A stretch of 64,000 nt of DNA from the NCBI GenBank assembly GCA_002682825.1, contig NOKP01000001.1, positions 436,501 to 500,500 on the forward strand, written 5' to 3'. Of the stretch, positions 11,338 to 23,787 are shown piece by piece (the stretch's first letter is position 1; every line of letters starts with the position of its first letter). Source of the DNA: Neonectria sp. B-13. Taxonomy: Eukaryota > Ascomycota > Sordariomycetes > Hypocreales > Nectriaceae. The notes beneath the pieces were generated by a model. It was not told the DNA's origin. It did not search any database and was given only the letters and a program-made list of their open reading frames with translations. The position numbers and the translations under genes were made by a program.

Positions 11338-13156
11338 TCATAGGCAATCAACTGTAGAGCAAAGTTGCCCATCTTGAATCAACTCTACCCGCGGACCTTG
11401 GTAATGTTTCCGCGCATACACCACCCAGTTGACAAGACTGATGACCCCAACAACGGCCAGAATGGCGGATGAGTAATCTGAAAGAGACGTCAGCACCAAG
11501 TCTTGACAGCCGACTTTTCGACAATAAAGAGTACTCACTCATGCCAGATGCAGTAACCGGAATGCTCGAGGGCAAGACGAAGAATCCAAGCTGAAGTAAA
11601 GCAGTGGCCACCGTCACAATATTAGCAATCCATCCAATGATCGACGGGACTTTAAAGGTCCGCGTCAGTGTAAGAACATCCGAGGATCTCTTGTTGCATA
11701 TAAGAAGCGCCGCAGGAATGGCAAACGAGATCATCTGAAGGATAATGCCTGAGCTAACAAGAGCGTTGAAAGCGTCCGAGGAGCCTAGATATATACACCC
11801 GCATAGGAAAACAAGAAAGCCCTGGGTAAGTAGTGCGGCCACCGGGATGTTGCCCAGGGACGGAGACAGTTTGCTGAGGCAGCGGGAGAAGACGAGACCG
11901 TTGTCACAGGCCATGGCCCAGATCAGACGCGAAGATGTCTGCTGGATTGAGATGGCGATGATGACAGAGATGATAAGGAGGGCAATGATAAAAGCGGTCG
12001 CAGCTTCCGTCGATTGCGTGGCGACACGCCACAACTTGTATATAGGCATTCTACCGCATGTTATTTCAATGGGCACACCGAAAGAACTCCCGAGAATAAA
12101 CTTACGGATCGTCGAGAAGGGACTGCAGGTCTGTGATGGTGTAGGACATGCTGACACTGAACACAAACGCAGTGAAGAAGCCGATACCGATAGTTGAGAC
12201 GAGTGTCAAAGGCACAACCCTCTCGGGGCTTTTGGTTTCCTCAGCAAGATGCAATGCGGCGTCCAAGCCAGCGTACATGTAGCTTGGAGTGATCAATCCG
12301 GTGAGGAAGGACACTACTGGGGGCCAGCCGGTTTCGCTTTCAAAGTTTGTCCACACGTAGGTTGAGCTCTGTTTCTCGCTGCGCGCAAGAGAAGTGATGG
12401 TTGATATGACAAACGTCGCTAGGGTCAGGGCAACTAGAAAAGATAGGCCATCAGCGTGCGTCAAGAAGGAAAGAAAGCTGGGCTGCGCTCTTACAGCCAA
12501 ATTCGTGAATAAAAGGGAAACCATTGAGTAGGAAGATATTATAGGCAAGCGTAAACACGTTGATGGCCTGGTAAATTAAGAAGACATGCCATGTCTGGGG
12601 GACATAGCCGAGGAAGTACTGGGCGAGCGAGGTGATCATTTGCGCTCCGAGGATGTTGACGCTAGCATTGATAGCGACCCACGACGATGTTGCTATCATG
12701 CCGCAGGCGTAAGAGATGAGCTTGTTTGCCTTCTTTGGTGCGAGGATGCTTGAGAAGTGATACTGGCCCCCGGCGGTTGGGTATATAGCTGCCAGCTCTG
12801 CCATGGTCAAGGCAGCGCAGGCATAGAGAAAAAAGGTGATCAGGACCCCGTAGATGATGCTGACTGTGCCTCCCGTAGCAATCGCAACAGAGAGACTGGC
12901 AGCGATCGCAAACCAGCTGTTGGAAATGTTGAACCCAATGGCGATAATCCGGAGCGTGCCAATATTCCGTTTCGGCTTGAGGTAGTCAATCGTTACCGTC
13001 TCGCCGCGTTCGACCGTAAGGTTGGTATCAATAGAAGCGTCCAGGTCGAGGGCAGCATTTTTGTAAAGGGTCCCTTCGGCAGGGCTATAGGATAATGCTG
13101 AAATCGACGAATTAGCAGACGTCGCCCTCAATCTACCACATGAACTCACGAGACAT
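11338..13156 (-). CDS. GABA/choline-type amino acid permease (APC family)
   Basis: Five exons on the minus strand (13156-13150, 13097-12495, 12433-12106, 12050-11539, 11477-11338) give 529 residues. The first exon holds only seven coding bases. The protein has a cytosolic N-terminus followed by about 12 hydrophobic helices. Typical features are GFNISNSWFAIAASL in helix 1, AELAAIYPTAGGQYH, AGLDAALHLAEETKSPER, and the late helix pair FKVPSIIGWIANIVT and GMNYSSAILAVVG. These match fungal GABA permease and choline/amino acid uniporters of the APC superfamily. It should import small amino compounds at the plasma membrane. A class III aminotransferase lies about 3.6 kb downstream, which fits uptake and transamination of one substrate, but this is inference. 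Confidence 0.9.
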
Positions 13157-13730
13157 ATTCGTTGACAGCCTATTATTTTTCTTGTCTGGTAAAGACATGT
13201 GAGATCTCTACTTCTACATCGCCGCTGAGCGTGGACACGCAGTGCATCTTCTAAGCAGAGTGCAGAAGCTGTAGAGCTGAGATAACGTTCCTAGCGTCGC
13301 GAGAGCCTTGTTGATTTCCATGGCCTCTTCCTATACAGACGATTCATGAACAGATCAGGCTCAACAGCGCTGAACACGGGAAGCGAAGTGATAAGGCTTG
13401 ATCTCGCTCTGGTGCGTTGATGATAACCGTTATCTAAGCGCCGCTATCACAGCGATGAGAGATTAGCGCGTTAAATCAGGGTCCACTGATAAGGGATAAA
13501 CCATCGGTACGAACAATTGATTGGCTGCTTGACAATGTTAGTATAGAACGGAGGGTAAAGGAGGGCGCGATAAGAAGATGAGACGATTGCAAATCGTGAA
13601 GCGGCATTGTACTAAGATTATCGTGTAAGCCGAAGTAGCGGGCGCTGTAGATGAAGTTCACCTTTTGTCCCGTATGGTACACTGAAACCCGTAAATGAAG
13701 CCTTTGGGTCAATGGTGCCCCAGAGAAGGG
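13157..13730. other. Intergenic region without a gene
   Basis: This holds the promoter of the permease on its left side and the 3' flank of the Zn2Cys6 gene on its right. I find no open frame with coding character. GATAA/TTATC elements occur near 13270, 13390, 13425 and 13490; they resemble GATA-factor sites and would suit nitrogen control of a permease, but such short motifs are common by chance. Confidence 0.45.
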
Positions 13731-15237
13731 TTATCCTACACAGGGATCAAGCCCTTGATCTTTCATCGTCTTCTCCAGTCCATCAACGCCATACAAGTTC
13801 CCATCTTGATCCATCTTGGTCCAATGGAGAGACAACCAGTGAGCTGTGCTGTCCACTGTTTGCATCCGGAGACTCGAATTGCTCAAGAGCTGCAAAAGAG
13901 TCCTTCGGTGTGTCTCTTCCCGCATGCAAGACCCAACAACAAGTGTTGGCCACATGAATGTAGTCCAGGGTGGGGATTCGCCGGACAGCTGCTTAAAGTT
14001 GTCCAGGAAAAGGTCAATACTGGGCCCGAGCTGTCTGGAGAGTTCTTCCGTCGGTTCTTCGCGGCCTCGCATCGAGGTACGCAAGAAGACCAGACATGCG
14101 GCCCGGTACATTTGGCCGGCTAGCTCATATCCTGGATCATCACTCTTGTTGACCAAGGCCCAAGTGTTGATCTCTGAAAAGATGCGATTGTACTCGTCCT
14201 GAATCGCACTCGAGCTGTTCTCCTGAGCTCTGCGCCTGCTCGAGAGACACGCGATGCGGGGGATCATCTCAAACAGCCCATGTGAGCAGCCGAACATAAA
14301 CCCATAGATCGGAGTCTCCTGATTGAGGGTGTGTAATGGCTTGGGTAGAGATCGGGGGTCAAGCAGGCGATCCGAGTTACCTCGGCCGATCCCGATGTTG
14401 GCCACAATGGCGAGATACGAGTATTGCTCGGAAAAGAACCCGATCAGGTAATCATCTCGGCATCTGTCGTCCTTCCGCAGGTCCCTGATCATCGATCCAC
14501 TGGCACGCAGGTGGTAGTATAGCGAGCCCCGGATATCGGCATCAATCACCTAAGTCCCGGAATTTAGAGGGCAATTAGGCGGGAAAAGGAGGGGCTAGGA
14601 AACTTGCCTCGTACCAGCAAAGTGTGAGACAAGATGCCAAAAGAGCGATGCGGTCCTGGATACTACAAGTATTCCATTTGGTGATGCCTAGCTTGAGGCT
14701 GCGCAGGGCGACCGCGTAGTGACCACGGGACGGAAGGGAGAAGGCCGGCTCCGAATAGGCACGGTGGCATGAGCCGATGGCTAGTATAGCGTGTTGCAAC
14801 GCAGTACTATCCATTGAGATGCGAATATTATACGTGATGAAGGGGTTCTCAATGTCTCCCTTGCCGACCATTCGCGGTGCTGTCAGCTCGGTAAAGGAAT
14901 TGAGCAGCGACGCGGCTTCTGCGCCACGGAATGCAGGAGGGAGGGAAGAGAGCGGTGCCGCCAAGATATCGGTCGTAGCGCTGATGGACCGCCCTGCCTG
15001 GCTTTGGATCTGGGGAACGGGTGAGAGATTTCGTTCTGTCACAGTCGCATCGCTTTGGCCTGCCGGGGTTGCGGAATCGCAGGACGGCCACGCGCAGATG
15101 AGTTGGTTCCGGAGACACCCTGCGCATTCCGGCTTGGTCCCGTCGCATTTCTTACGACGTCTTCTGCAGGGCAGGCATCCGGAGTTTGTTCGCGTGCAGA
15201 CTCGACGGGTGCGCTTGATATCAGAGCTGAAGTTCAT
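13731..15237 (-). CDS. Zn(II)2Cys6 transcription factor with a GC-AG intron
   Basis: Two exons (15237-14608 and 14549-13731) give 482 residues. The zinc cluster CLPCRRRRKKCDGTKPEC...C lies near residues 21-48. The rest resembles the fungal C6 regulator family with ISMDSTALQHAILAIGSCH and CLTLCWYE. The only intron that keeps the frame begins with GCAAGT rather than GTAAGT and ends in TTAG, a GC-AG intron. A GT nearby (TGCTG|gtacga) would lead to an immediate stop. The start ATG at 15237 is the first in frame before the cluster. It sits between a permease and an MBL/aminotransferase pair and may regulate them. The product should be nuclear. Confidence 0.85.
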
Positions 15238-15357
15238 TATTATGGTGGTGATGAGCAAAAGGAAGAGTTTGGAGGCGACAGACGTGGAACGAGAACGCGG
15301 GGTTGATTCTGTAGGCTACCCACCCTATGGTCTACCTCCCAGTCACTGTATTACTAA

Positions 15358-16178
15358 CTAGACTACTCGCTTCCTCTGCCCGGGCTCCAACCAGCAAATC
15401 TTGTCGGCGATGCCCTCCAGGTCAAAAACCTTTCGCAGTTCCGTGCCGAACTGGGTGAAGTGATGCCATGACTCATAGTGGATGGGCACAAGAACATCTG
15501 CCTGGAGTTGGTGGAAAAGCTCGACAGCATCTTTGCCTCCCATTGTGATCTGTAGAGCCTCGTTCCGTCTGGGAAGAGGGATACGTGCGTCTCCGAGATT
15601 CATGATGGCGACGACGATGTGGAACTTGTTGCGGATTTCGGCATGCTCTGGCATGAGAACCGTGTCGCCGGTGAAATATACAGCGTTGGGCAATCCATCG
15701 GGGCTCTCGCCAAATGCTTTCGTGCGCAAAATGAAGCCAGTAACCTCGCCGCCAGGAAGATGCGTGCAGGGAACTCCTGTGATCTCCCAAGTACTGCCGT
15801 GGAAGGAAAATGTCAAGGTCTCCCACGGCTTGATGGCCGCGACACCTGGCCTCGGGGCGAGGTTCTTAGCCCCGTCGGGCGTGGTGATGACCCGGCGCCC
15901 ATCGAGCAGGCGACGGCCCTCAAAGTCGAGGTTGTCGATGTGGTCTTCGTGGCTGAGAAGAATAGCATCGATGATGGGTAGGTCCTACAACTTTAGGGCC
16001 GGGCCGTCCTCGAATTTGGCGAACAAGGGCTCAGTCCCCCTCGGGCATCAGGTGCGTCATCTCGTACTCGGCCGAAAACTGGGTCCGTGAGGAAGGTCAC
16101 GCCGCCAATCTCAAGAATGATGGTCGCTGTTGTGATGTGCGTGACGTGCACGGGGGTCTGGAAGCCGGGTGGAGCCAT
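15358..16178 (-). CDS. Metallo-beta-lactamase-fold hydrolase, possibly decaying
   Basis: Start MAPPGFQTPVHVTHITTAT at 16178 matches the paralog at 25107. The metal-binding motif LLSHEDHIDNLD, then GVPCTHLPGGEVTG, YFTGDT and IHYESW are all present, typical of UlaG/YcbL-like MBL-fold enzymes. Between DPVFGR and DLPIIDAILLSH the homologous coding frame contains two single-base insertions and one TAG. These three faults lie inside a GT...AG segment of 83 nt (15985-16067), and its removal restores one frame of 245 residues. The gene is either spliced, losing about 25 residues against its paralog, or a pseudogene. Substrate unknown; a small-molecule ester or lactone is possible. Confidence 0.65.
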
Positions 16179-16727
16179 GCTATCCGGATGTCGGGGGGTT
16201 TGTTGCCTTTCTGAGGACCATTCGCCGAGGAGCCGGCCGTGGCTGCTAGGGTTATCCTTGGCTGCTGACAAACCCTCGACAGGAACTACCCATTGGCTCA
16301 TGGTGGGGCAACCCCACGGCGATCCAACTAAGCAAGTCAACTTTAGCTTGCAGACCTTAAACGCGTTTATCTAGCAAGCGCTCTTATCTGTGGATCCTCT
16401 GGCTTGGGACTGTTCGATTCGACGTACCTTTGTTTGCCTGGTTAGATAAGCGCGCTTATGGCAATTGGAGATCCGCAAATCGTTTCCCAACCAAGGCATC
16501 CGTTCCAGAGCACGAAGTTTGGGCGAGTTCTGATGGTCATGTGGCTGCAATGGTCTGTCTTGTGCATGAAAGGTTAGAATGGAAATAGTAATAAGGTGTC
16601 TCAAGCTGGCGAGTTCTATATAACCGACCTTGTTGCTGCCAATACGACAACCCTGACCTCTCCTTGGAATCAAACGCAGAGGAACGCACAGTTATTTTCT
16701 TTCATCTTCAAGCACAAGACCAACAAA

Positions 16728-18401
16728 ATGTCGACCAAGTCCGGCGAGCCCCTATCCAGCACTGCTCAAGAGCTGCTGCAGCTTGAGGACAAATACTCTG
16801 TAGGCGGTTTCGCGCCCACGCCAGGCTTCATCGTCTCAGGCAAGAGTTCCACCCTCATTGTATGTCAATGTCGAATTCTATTTCCACAGCAGCAACGGAT
16901 TGGCTAACACTCAGCTCTCTGGTTCCTGCAATAGGATGTCGACGGCAAGGAAATCATCGACTTTGTCACCATGTTCAGTGCGACCAATATCGGACACGGC
17001 CACCCAAAGCTCATCGAGGCTGTTGTGGACACTATGCGGCATGGTTCGTCTTAATCCTTCTCGGTGAATCTCTCATGGCTTATCTAATCATTTTCCTCTT
17101 CTTCAGCTACTCTCATCAACATGTCTACCCACTACGCCGGATGGCCAAAGCTGGCCAAGGAGCTATGCGAGCGATTTGGCTACGACAAGGTGACGGCCAT
17201 GGTCTCGGGCGCCGAAGCTGCGGATACTGCTTGCAAGATTGCCCGCAAGTGGGGTATCACTCATAAGAAAATTCCTGCAGAGGAAGTTCTCGTCCTTGGA
17301 ACCTCGGATAACTACCATGGCCTGACCTCGGGCATCTGGCCTATCATGAACCCCGGCAGCCAAGCAGGTGAGCATCGGAGCTATATGTCTCAAGACTAAG
17401 TACTGAATTTGCTAGGCTATGCCGCATTCAATAAGAACTTGACCAACCGACACCCCCGGACTGGCGAGCTACTTCGCTACGGTCATGTCGAAGACTTTGA
17501 GGCTGTTTTTAGCGAGTTCCACGACCGAATTGCTGGTGTCATCATGGAGTGTATCCATGGAAAGCTCCCGTAAGTATAACATCCATTTCCAAGAGCTAGG
17601 CTGTCTTGATATCGCACTGCTATTCAAGTTATTTGGTTGCCTGGCTGTATGGGACTGGCTTTAGAGTTGACGGTATACCCTATTCTATAATGGGTATTTG
17701 CTAACTCGTCTATGACATCCAGTACATTCCAGGAGGAGATCGACTTTGCAAGCGGAGTTCGCCAGCTGTGCAAGAAGTACAAAATTCTCTTTATCTCTGA
17801 TGAGATTCGAATGGGTTCCGCAAAGACTGGAAAGTTCCTCTGCAGTGACTGGCTGGGTCCTGACAACAAGCCCGACATGATTACTCTGGGCAAGTCCATC
17901 ACCGGCGGGGCGTTCCCAGCGTCGTACGTTCTTGGTAACAACGAAGCCATGACGCTCGTCGAATCCTTCCAAACTGGCGGCACCTTTACCATGGCCCCTG
18001 CCGCTGTCGCAGCCACCACTGCAGCTCTGAAAATCTACGACGAAGAGAAGCTGGCTGAGAAGGCTTTCGCCATTGAAGCCAAGTGGAAAGAGACCACGGC
18101 CAAGTGGAACTACCCCTGGATCAAGTATGTCACCTCTCGGGGCGCCGACATGAGCATTGCCACTGAGCAGAAGTACGGCACTGTTACACCTCGCCGAATC
18201 GCCCGGCTTGCGTGGCAGAAGGGACTGTTCATCTATCCTACCAAGGCTGCCATCCGTGTGCACATGGCGCTGACCATTACCGATGAGGAGCTGGAGAAGG
18301 GATTGAAGATCCTGACCAATGTGATGGATGAGATTGAATCATACGGAGACATTCCGGGATCTACCCACCCGTCGGATGATGATAAGCACGGTGGTTACTA
18401 G
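16728..18401 (+). CDS. Class III PLP aminotransferase, ornithine-aminotransferase-like
   Basis: Five exons (16728-16859, 16935-17043, 17107-17367, 17416-17569, 17723-18401) encode 444 residues. The motifs follow the ornithine/acetylornithine group: VSGAEAADTACKIARKWG at the cofactor phosphate site, ILFISDEIRMGSAKTGKF with the Asp that contacts the pyridine nitrogen, and DMITLGKSITGGAFP with the Schiff-base lysine. No targeting peptide is obvious, so the cytosol is likely. It should transfer an omega-amino group to 2-oxoglutarate or a similar acceptor. It diverges from the neighbouring MBL gene and shares a roughly 550-bp promoter with it. The exact substrate cannot be read from sequence. Divergence from canonical ornithine aminotransferase (DNYHGLTSGIWPIM in place of the usual segment) suggests a specialised role. 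Confidence 0.88.
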
Positions 18402-18991
18402 GTTTATATGAGGCTAGACAGAATCATGCCGTCGCGCAAGGTGACTTTATGATGACTGTTGAACAATAAAATGATAGACTTGAAGCATGGGACAACTGTA
18501 TTATAACGATCGGTTCTTCTTACTACCCGTGACTAAGCGGATTGTCATGCGGCGTACCATGTCTACAAGCACGTGACAAGAGCCATTGTGCCCCAGGAGC
18601 CGCTTTGTTTTGGCCCAGACTTACTACACAGATCAAGGAACAAAGTAGTTCTTGTTGGAGATCACAAGTGTGAGGCGACCAAGTCGGTGGCAAGGTGTGG
18701 AAGAAGGAGGAACATTCTACAAGAGATCGTGCCTGTACATAAACAGTGGTTCCCCTACTGCACATTCAGTATGAATTAAGCAATAAAAGAAATCTTCTCA
18801 TTTCAACAGTTCTTGGGTAGGCTATAGATGTACTGATGCCTATTGAGACCAATTTGCCTACCGAGTAGACATGTCGTGCCCCCGGATGTGACGTCTAGGG
18901 GACCACAGATGAAATGATCTCCTCTTCCATCCCTAACACTGACAAGACGAACCCTGCTTTACTAAGGCAATGGCTTGCAGACTGAATCCTC
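18402..18991. other. Convergent intergenic region
   Basis: This is the shared 3' flank of the aminotransferase and the sugar transporter. Short open frames exist on both strands but none shows coding character, splice logic or family motifs. Confidence 0.5.
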
Positions 18992-20795
18992 CTAAGGACT
19001 GCCCTTCAAGTCCGATGTCTTACCGATGCCTTCCCCGCCAATCTCTTGATTAACGTCGATGGTTTGGTAGGATCCGAACTTGCGAAGAGGCACCCCCTCG
19101 TTGAACATCAGATCAATCTGTTCCAGAGATTTGCCCTTGCATTCAGGCACAAAGAGCCAAGTAAAGACAAGAGAGCAAATCGCGACAGAACCAAAGATGA
19201 AACCAACTTTCCCTCCGAGAGCAGCATACGGCTCGTAGAGGAGATAAGGAATGGAAAAGTTGACCGCAAAGCTGAAATTCAGTGAGTTCAAAGTCTGATC
19301 AAACGGGGGCGAGCCCACTTACGCAGTAACAACGTTGACGATTGAGGCTGTTCGCTGAGATGCATCGCGAAGACGGAGAGCCGTGACTTCAGTAGTGACG
19401 ACGTAGACCAAGGGTGCCCATCCTAAACAGTAGCCCCCCGTGAAGAGAGGCAGCATGGCTACAGTTGCCTTTTTAATAGACACGGACGGGTTCTTGATGG
19501 TTCCGAGGCCGCCCATGGTCATGATGGCGGCGGCTTGCCAGACAGCTCCGGTCATCAAGAGTGGGCGTCTGCCAATCCGGTCATTAAGAAACAGCGAGAT
19601 TCCACACATAAACAGATTGACAGAGGCGTTTATGATGGTCATGTTGAATGGGTTCACACTGCCAACGCTGCGAACAAAGATGGCCCCGTACGACGACGCA
19701 AAGGCCTGGCCAGAGGCCTGTTGGAAGAAGTTGACGGCGACGATGATGGCGGTTCGCTTTTTGTTGATCCCGTGGAAGATTTCCATATACCGACCCTGCT
19801 CCGGCTCCTGACCGAGAGCGTACTGAAGGGCCGCGAACTCGTCCTCGATCTGGGCGTCGGATCTTGTACCACAACGGAGCTTTTGAAGAGAGCTGCGAGC
19901 CTCATCAACTCTTCCGCGGGTTAACAGCCATCGCGGAGACTGAGGGCGATGACTCGTTAGCTGCGTCGACTCTTGGCCACTTTAAGGACACTAACCTCTG
20001 GAATGAACCAGATCAATGACATGACGATGGTAGGGACAACAAAGAAAAGACCCAACGGGATCCTCCAGGACAAATTCGTCGTGAGTGTGCTTGTTCCGCG
20101 ACATATGCAGTTCATGATGAACCCTCCCGCCTAACGCCATGTCAGCACCAAACAGAAGATTGGCACATGAGCTAGATGATATAGCAACCAACTCACCATC
20201 AAGCTAAACTGATAGGAGCCCACTGCAAAGCCTCTGATGGGGGTTGGTATGATCTCGGCCTGGAAGACGGGGATGACGGCGAGTTCCATGCCGATATAGA
20301 TGTCTAAATCCACACGTCAGGATTGGAACTGACACATTTGTCAAACGAGACGTACAGTTCAGGACCCGGGCAGCCATGATCTGCTCGGGCGTAGAAGACG
20401 TCACGGCGATGGCGGCACAAACGATGGCATGGCCGCTCATGCCGAACATGCACCATCTCCTGCCGTAACGCTTGCTGACCATGCTTCCAACAACGACACC
20501 TGGAAGGATTAGCAGTGCATTCGGCCGATGCCGAGTTGAGAAGGAACTGACCGACTGCGTAGCCGATAAAGTTCAAGCTGTTGAACATGCTCAGCCAGGA
20601 CGTAGGAAGTTTGTGTTTTCCCGTTAAAGGGTCCAGCTTGCCGAACTGACGGATAAATGGGTCCATGGCCTGTGTGGTCGTGTACCCGTTGTTGTCAAAG
20701 CCGTAGTTGAGGGTGGAGACGGCAATGACGAGGAACGACATTGTCAGAGTCCTGTTGAAGTGTTTGAAAATGCGATTGTCTTTGAAGTGAAACAT
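18992..20795 (-). CDS. MFS hexose/sugar transporter
   Basis: Six exons (20795-20552, 20499-20356, 20303-20197, 20130-19996, 19939-19323, 19271-18992) give 508 residues, the usual length for fungal sugar porters. Intact motifs are SKRYGRRW after helix 2, ELAVIPVFQAEIIP, WFIPESPRWLLTRGR, QQASGQAFASSYG, DRIGRRPLL and VPECKGKSLEQIDLMF. Twelve helices are expected at the plasma membrane. In contrast to the pseudogene at 5426-7423, both the PESPR and PECKG signatures are complete. The substrate may be a hexose, maltose-type sugar or another polyol. It diverges from the dual zinc-cluster regulator, sharing a 530-bp upstream region. Confidence 0.9.
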
Positions 20796-21328
20796 GGTGG
20801 CGATGATGTGATGTTGTTGTGGAAGTGGTCTACTGTGCAAACAGATTCATGGGCGCAAAGACTGCTGTAGCAACCCCCTTATTATATGCGTATGCTCTTG
20901 GAGCTGAACTGGCTTGCCAGACGAGGTGACCTCTGAATCCCGAGTCCAAGGCCTGATAGGATTCCCGGGTTGTGTAAGGATAGTTCGAGCCGGTCCAGTT
21001 TTCCCCGTCTATTCAAGATGAAGAAGACGACACCTGATGAGATCAGAGACCTCTGTTACCCCGCGAGAAGTACGCCACTGCCATGGGGTAGGAAATTTGA
21101 AATTGGGGAGGATGGCGCTAAGTTGACAAGGCCCCGATTTTCCCCACTATCAAAAACCTGGAGGTGCAAAGGCGCCAAAGGGACAAGGGTCAGAAAGTGG
21201 ATGGCGTGACGGGCCAATCAACCCTTAGCTCCGGCAGTCGGGGGGGATTTAAATACAGCTGGTCATCCGCTTCCCTGGTTGGTTTTATTGTAAGTCTACA
21301 CTGCCTGCACAAGCATGCCTTCAACGTG
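20796..21328. promoter_or_regulatory. Bidirectional promoter region of MFS gene and dual-cluster regulator
   Basis: The 533 bases separate two divergent genes, so they carry both promoters. A TTTAAATA element at about 21248 lies some 80 bases before the regulator start. CGG/CCG triplets, the usual half-sites of Zn2Cys6 proteins, occur more than once. No conserved operator can be proven without relatives. Confidence 0.4.
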
Positions 21329-23787
21329 ATGGAAACAACCCCGCGGGCCGAGAAGCCCAAGCGAGCCGAGATATGCTTCCAATGCCGCAACAGAAAGGTA
21401 TTCCGAAGGTCCGAAGGAGTGGGACTCGCGCGAGGCCCTGTCGATCGCGACTGATTCCCCCTTTCCCTTGCACATGCTGGTCGGCAAGCTTACTCGCCCA
21501 TTCTCAGGTTCGCTGCGATGGCAAGGTCGGTGGTTGCGAAAACTGCCAGAGACTCGACTTCGCGTGCTCCCTTGCCCATGTCTCTGCCGGTCTGCCTCAG
21601 ATCCCGGCCGACACACCGCTTGCTCGCCGCCGTGCCTCGAAGGCCTGTATCGCCTGTCGCGAGAAGAAGTCGAGATGCACGGGCGAGTCGCCTTCATGCG
21701 AGCGATGCAGAAGCTACAGAATCGAGTGCCTCTATCCTCCAGACCGCCGTCCCCGCCGCCGCGGTCCGCGTCAGACTGTCAGCTCGCCCTCCCTCTCCGA
21801 GCACTCTGTGCAGGGCCGAGACGGCCTCGCGTCCCATGTTGCTGAGCCACCTGTCGCCAGAGAGCTCGAAACACCATCAGAGTGTCGTGTAGTCGATCAA
21901 GATAACAGAGTCCCACTATCGAGGTATGTGACTCTCTGGTTGCTGTCCTTGCTTAACCTGGCCCCTCCTATTATCTTCGCCTGTGACTGACCATGCTGTT
22001 TTGTAGTGACTTTATGAACAAAAAAGCAGTCATTCGAGAACACTTGGACGCCTTCTTCGAGTACGTATACCCGATCCCAGGAATGGAAATAATCCATCGC
22101 CCTTCTCTCATGAGAACATGGCTCGACGGAACCCATAACCCAAGATTGCTACAGGCGATTTGCGGTGTCGCGGCGCGGTTCACGGCGCTCTCACGGCCTG
22201 CCATGGCTGCCGAGGGTCAGAGATGGTTGGAGGAAGCCGAGACGCATCTTCTCCATCGATCAACCGAGCCTTTGAGAACCGACATTGCGGCGCTCACCCT
22301 CATTGCATTTGACCACTACGCCTCGCGAAGATTCCTCAGACATGCCGGGACTCTGGCGTGTGTGACCAAGCTGGCCTTTATCATGCAACTGAACAAGGAA
22401 GACCCGAGTGTGGGATTTCTGGCTCAGGAGTGGAGGAGACGGTTGATGTGGGCGCTGTGGACAATGGACACGTTGTGCTCGGGGCGGCGAATTGATTCAT
22501 CGTGCTGTCCCACAAAGCTGATGCACCTTCGGCTTCCCTGTAACGAGAGGTCGTTTAACTTCAATGTTCCAGTCACGGTCTGTCGACTGGAACAATGCCG
22601 CTTTGGCATGGGCTCGGACGCGAGCGGGCTAGCAACTTACTTGGTATCGATCATGGATATCTGGCGTAGGGTTCAAGAGTGAGCAACACTCGGTGTCGAA
22701 TGCTGAGGTGTACAAGCTAACTGTGAAGCCCAGAACGCTCAACTTGTCTGACGAAATCATCGATACTGATAGCCATGCCGCGCCAGCCAACGCCAACGGG
22801 TCGGCTGGCCTGGTGCAGGCTTTTGAGCAAGAACTAGAGCAACACGTTGCGTCCCTGCCTGAGAACTACATCATGAACAGCCGAAATCTCTACAGCCGAC
22901 TCTACTCGCCCTCACGTACTACATTTGTCATGCTACACGTCTGGTATCATCGGACACATTGCGATATATATGCCCTAGCCATGGACAAGATGTCAATGGG
23001 TTGTGAAGCTCAGTCGGCCGCCGAGTCTACGCCGCCGACACTAAAGCGCTTCCGACAACTCTACCTTCGACATGCAATGTCCATGTCTGCTCTCTTCTCG
23101 ACGCTGTTACAGGCTGATGACTCTGTGTGCATCACCGATCCAAGCTTGGCGAACTGCTCCCTCGCCGCCGCGCACGCCATTTTCTCTTCCCAACATTGGG
23201 CAGCCAACATGATGAACAATGACGAGCGAAATACCCAGCTTCGACACTGCGCGGCAATATTGGCGAAGCCCTCTGAGGTGTACCCAACGACAAGACTTAT
23301 CAAGGCCGAGATTCTCGAGTTCCATAATCACCTTGCTCAAAGTCAGCCTTCCGAAGGGCATGTCGAACACCCCCTGTGTCAATTGGTCCTTGCTAACGAG
23401 AGTAGGCTGCCGATCTACAGGGGCCATGACATCACAGACGAGATCTCACAGCTCCAATTTCCAGCTGAAGACCCGGACTTAAGACCCTACCCAAAAACAC
23501 CAAGGTCCACTGCTCCAACCGACCGAAATGAACATAGCTTGGCACAAAGCTGCCAGGCCAACGAGCCATCAAGTGCAGATCCAATGCAAACCATCAACAT
23601 CGCTGTAATACCTCTGCTAGAAGCGCCAGTTGCCAATGCAGTAACAAGTAGTCTATTCAACCACAGGGAAACCATTATGGACATGGAACAGATGGAGCAG
23701 GCAGTATGGTCAATGCCAGGTTTTGAGATGTTCGACCTGGACTTGGGTTGGTTGGAAAGGAATAGCATAGAGGTCAACTATACCTAA
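21329..23787 (+). CDS. Transcription factor with two Zn(II)2Cys6 clusters
   Basis: Four exons (21329-21397, 21508-21923, 22007-22678, 22734-23787) encode 736 residues. Splicing the first intron completes cluster 1, CFQCRNRKVRCDGKVGGC...C (residues about 16-43). Cluster 2, CIACREKKSRCTGESPSC...C, follows 30 residues later and has a full set of six cysteines. A basic RRPRRRGPR stretch follows. The central region shows the fungal regulator homology domain (PGMEIIHRPSL, LLQAICGVAARF, WRRRLMWALWTMDTLCSGR). Most family members carry one cluster; tandem clusters are uncommon but known in some fungal regulators. The gene diverges from a sugar transporter and is a candidate activator for it. The last acceptor, CCCAG|AACGC, is the one that keeps the frame. 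Confidence 0.88.

Noticed and set aside
11745..12197. 150-codon plus-strand ORF
   Set aside because: It is antisense to the permease exons, which carry the family motifs and splice sites.
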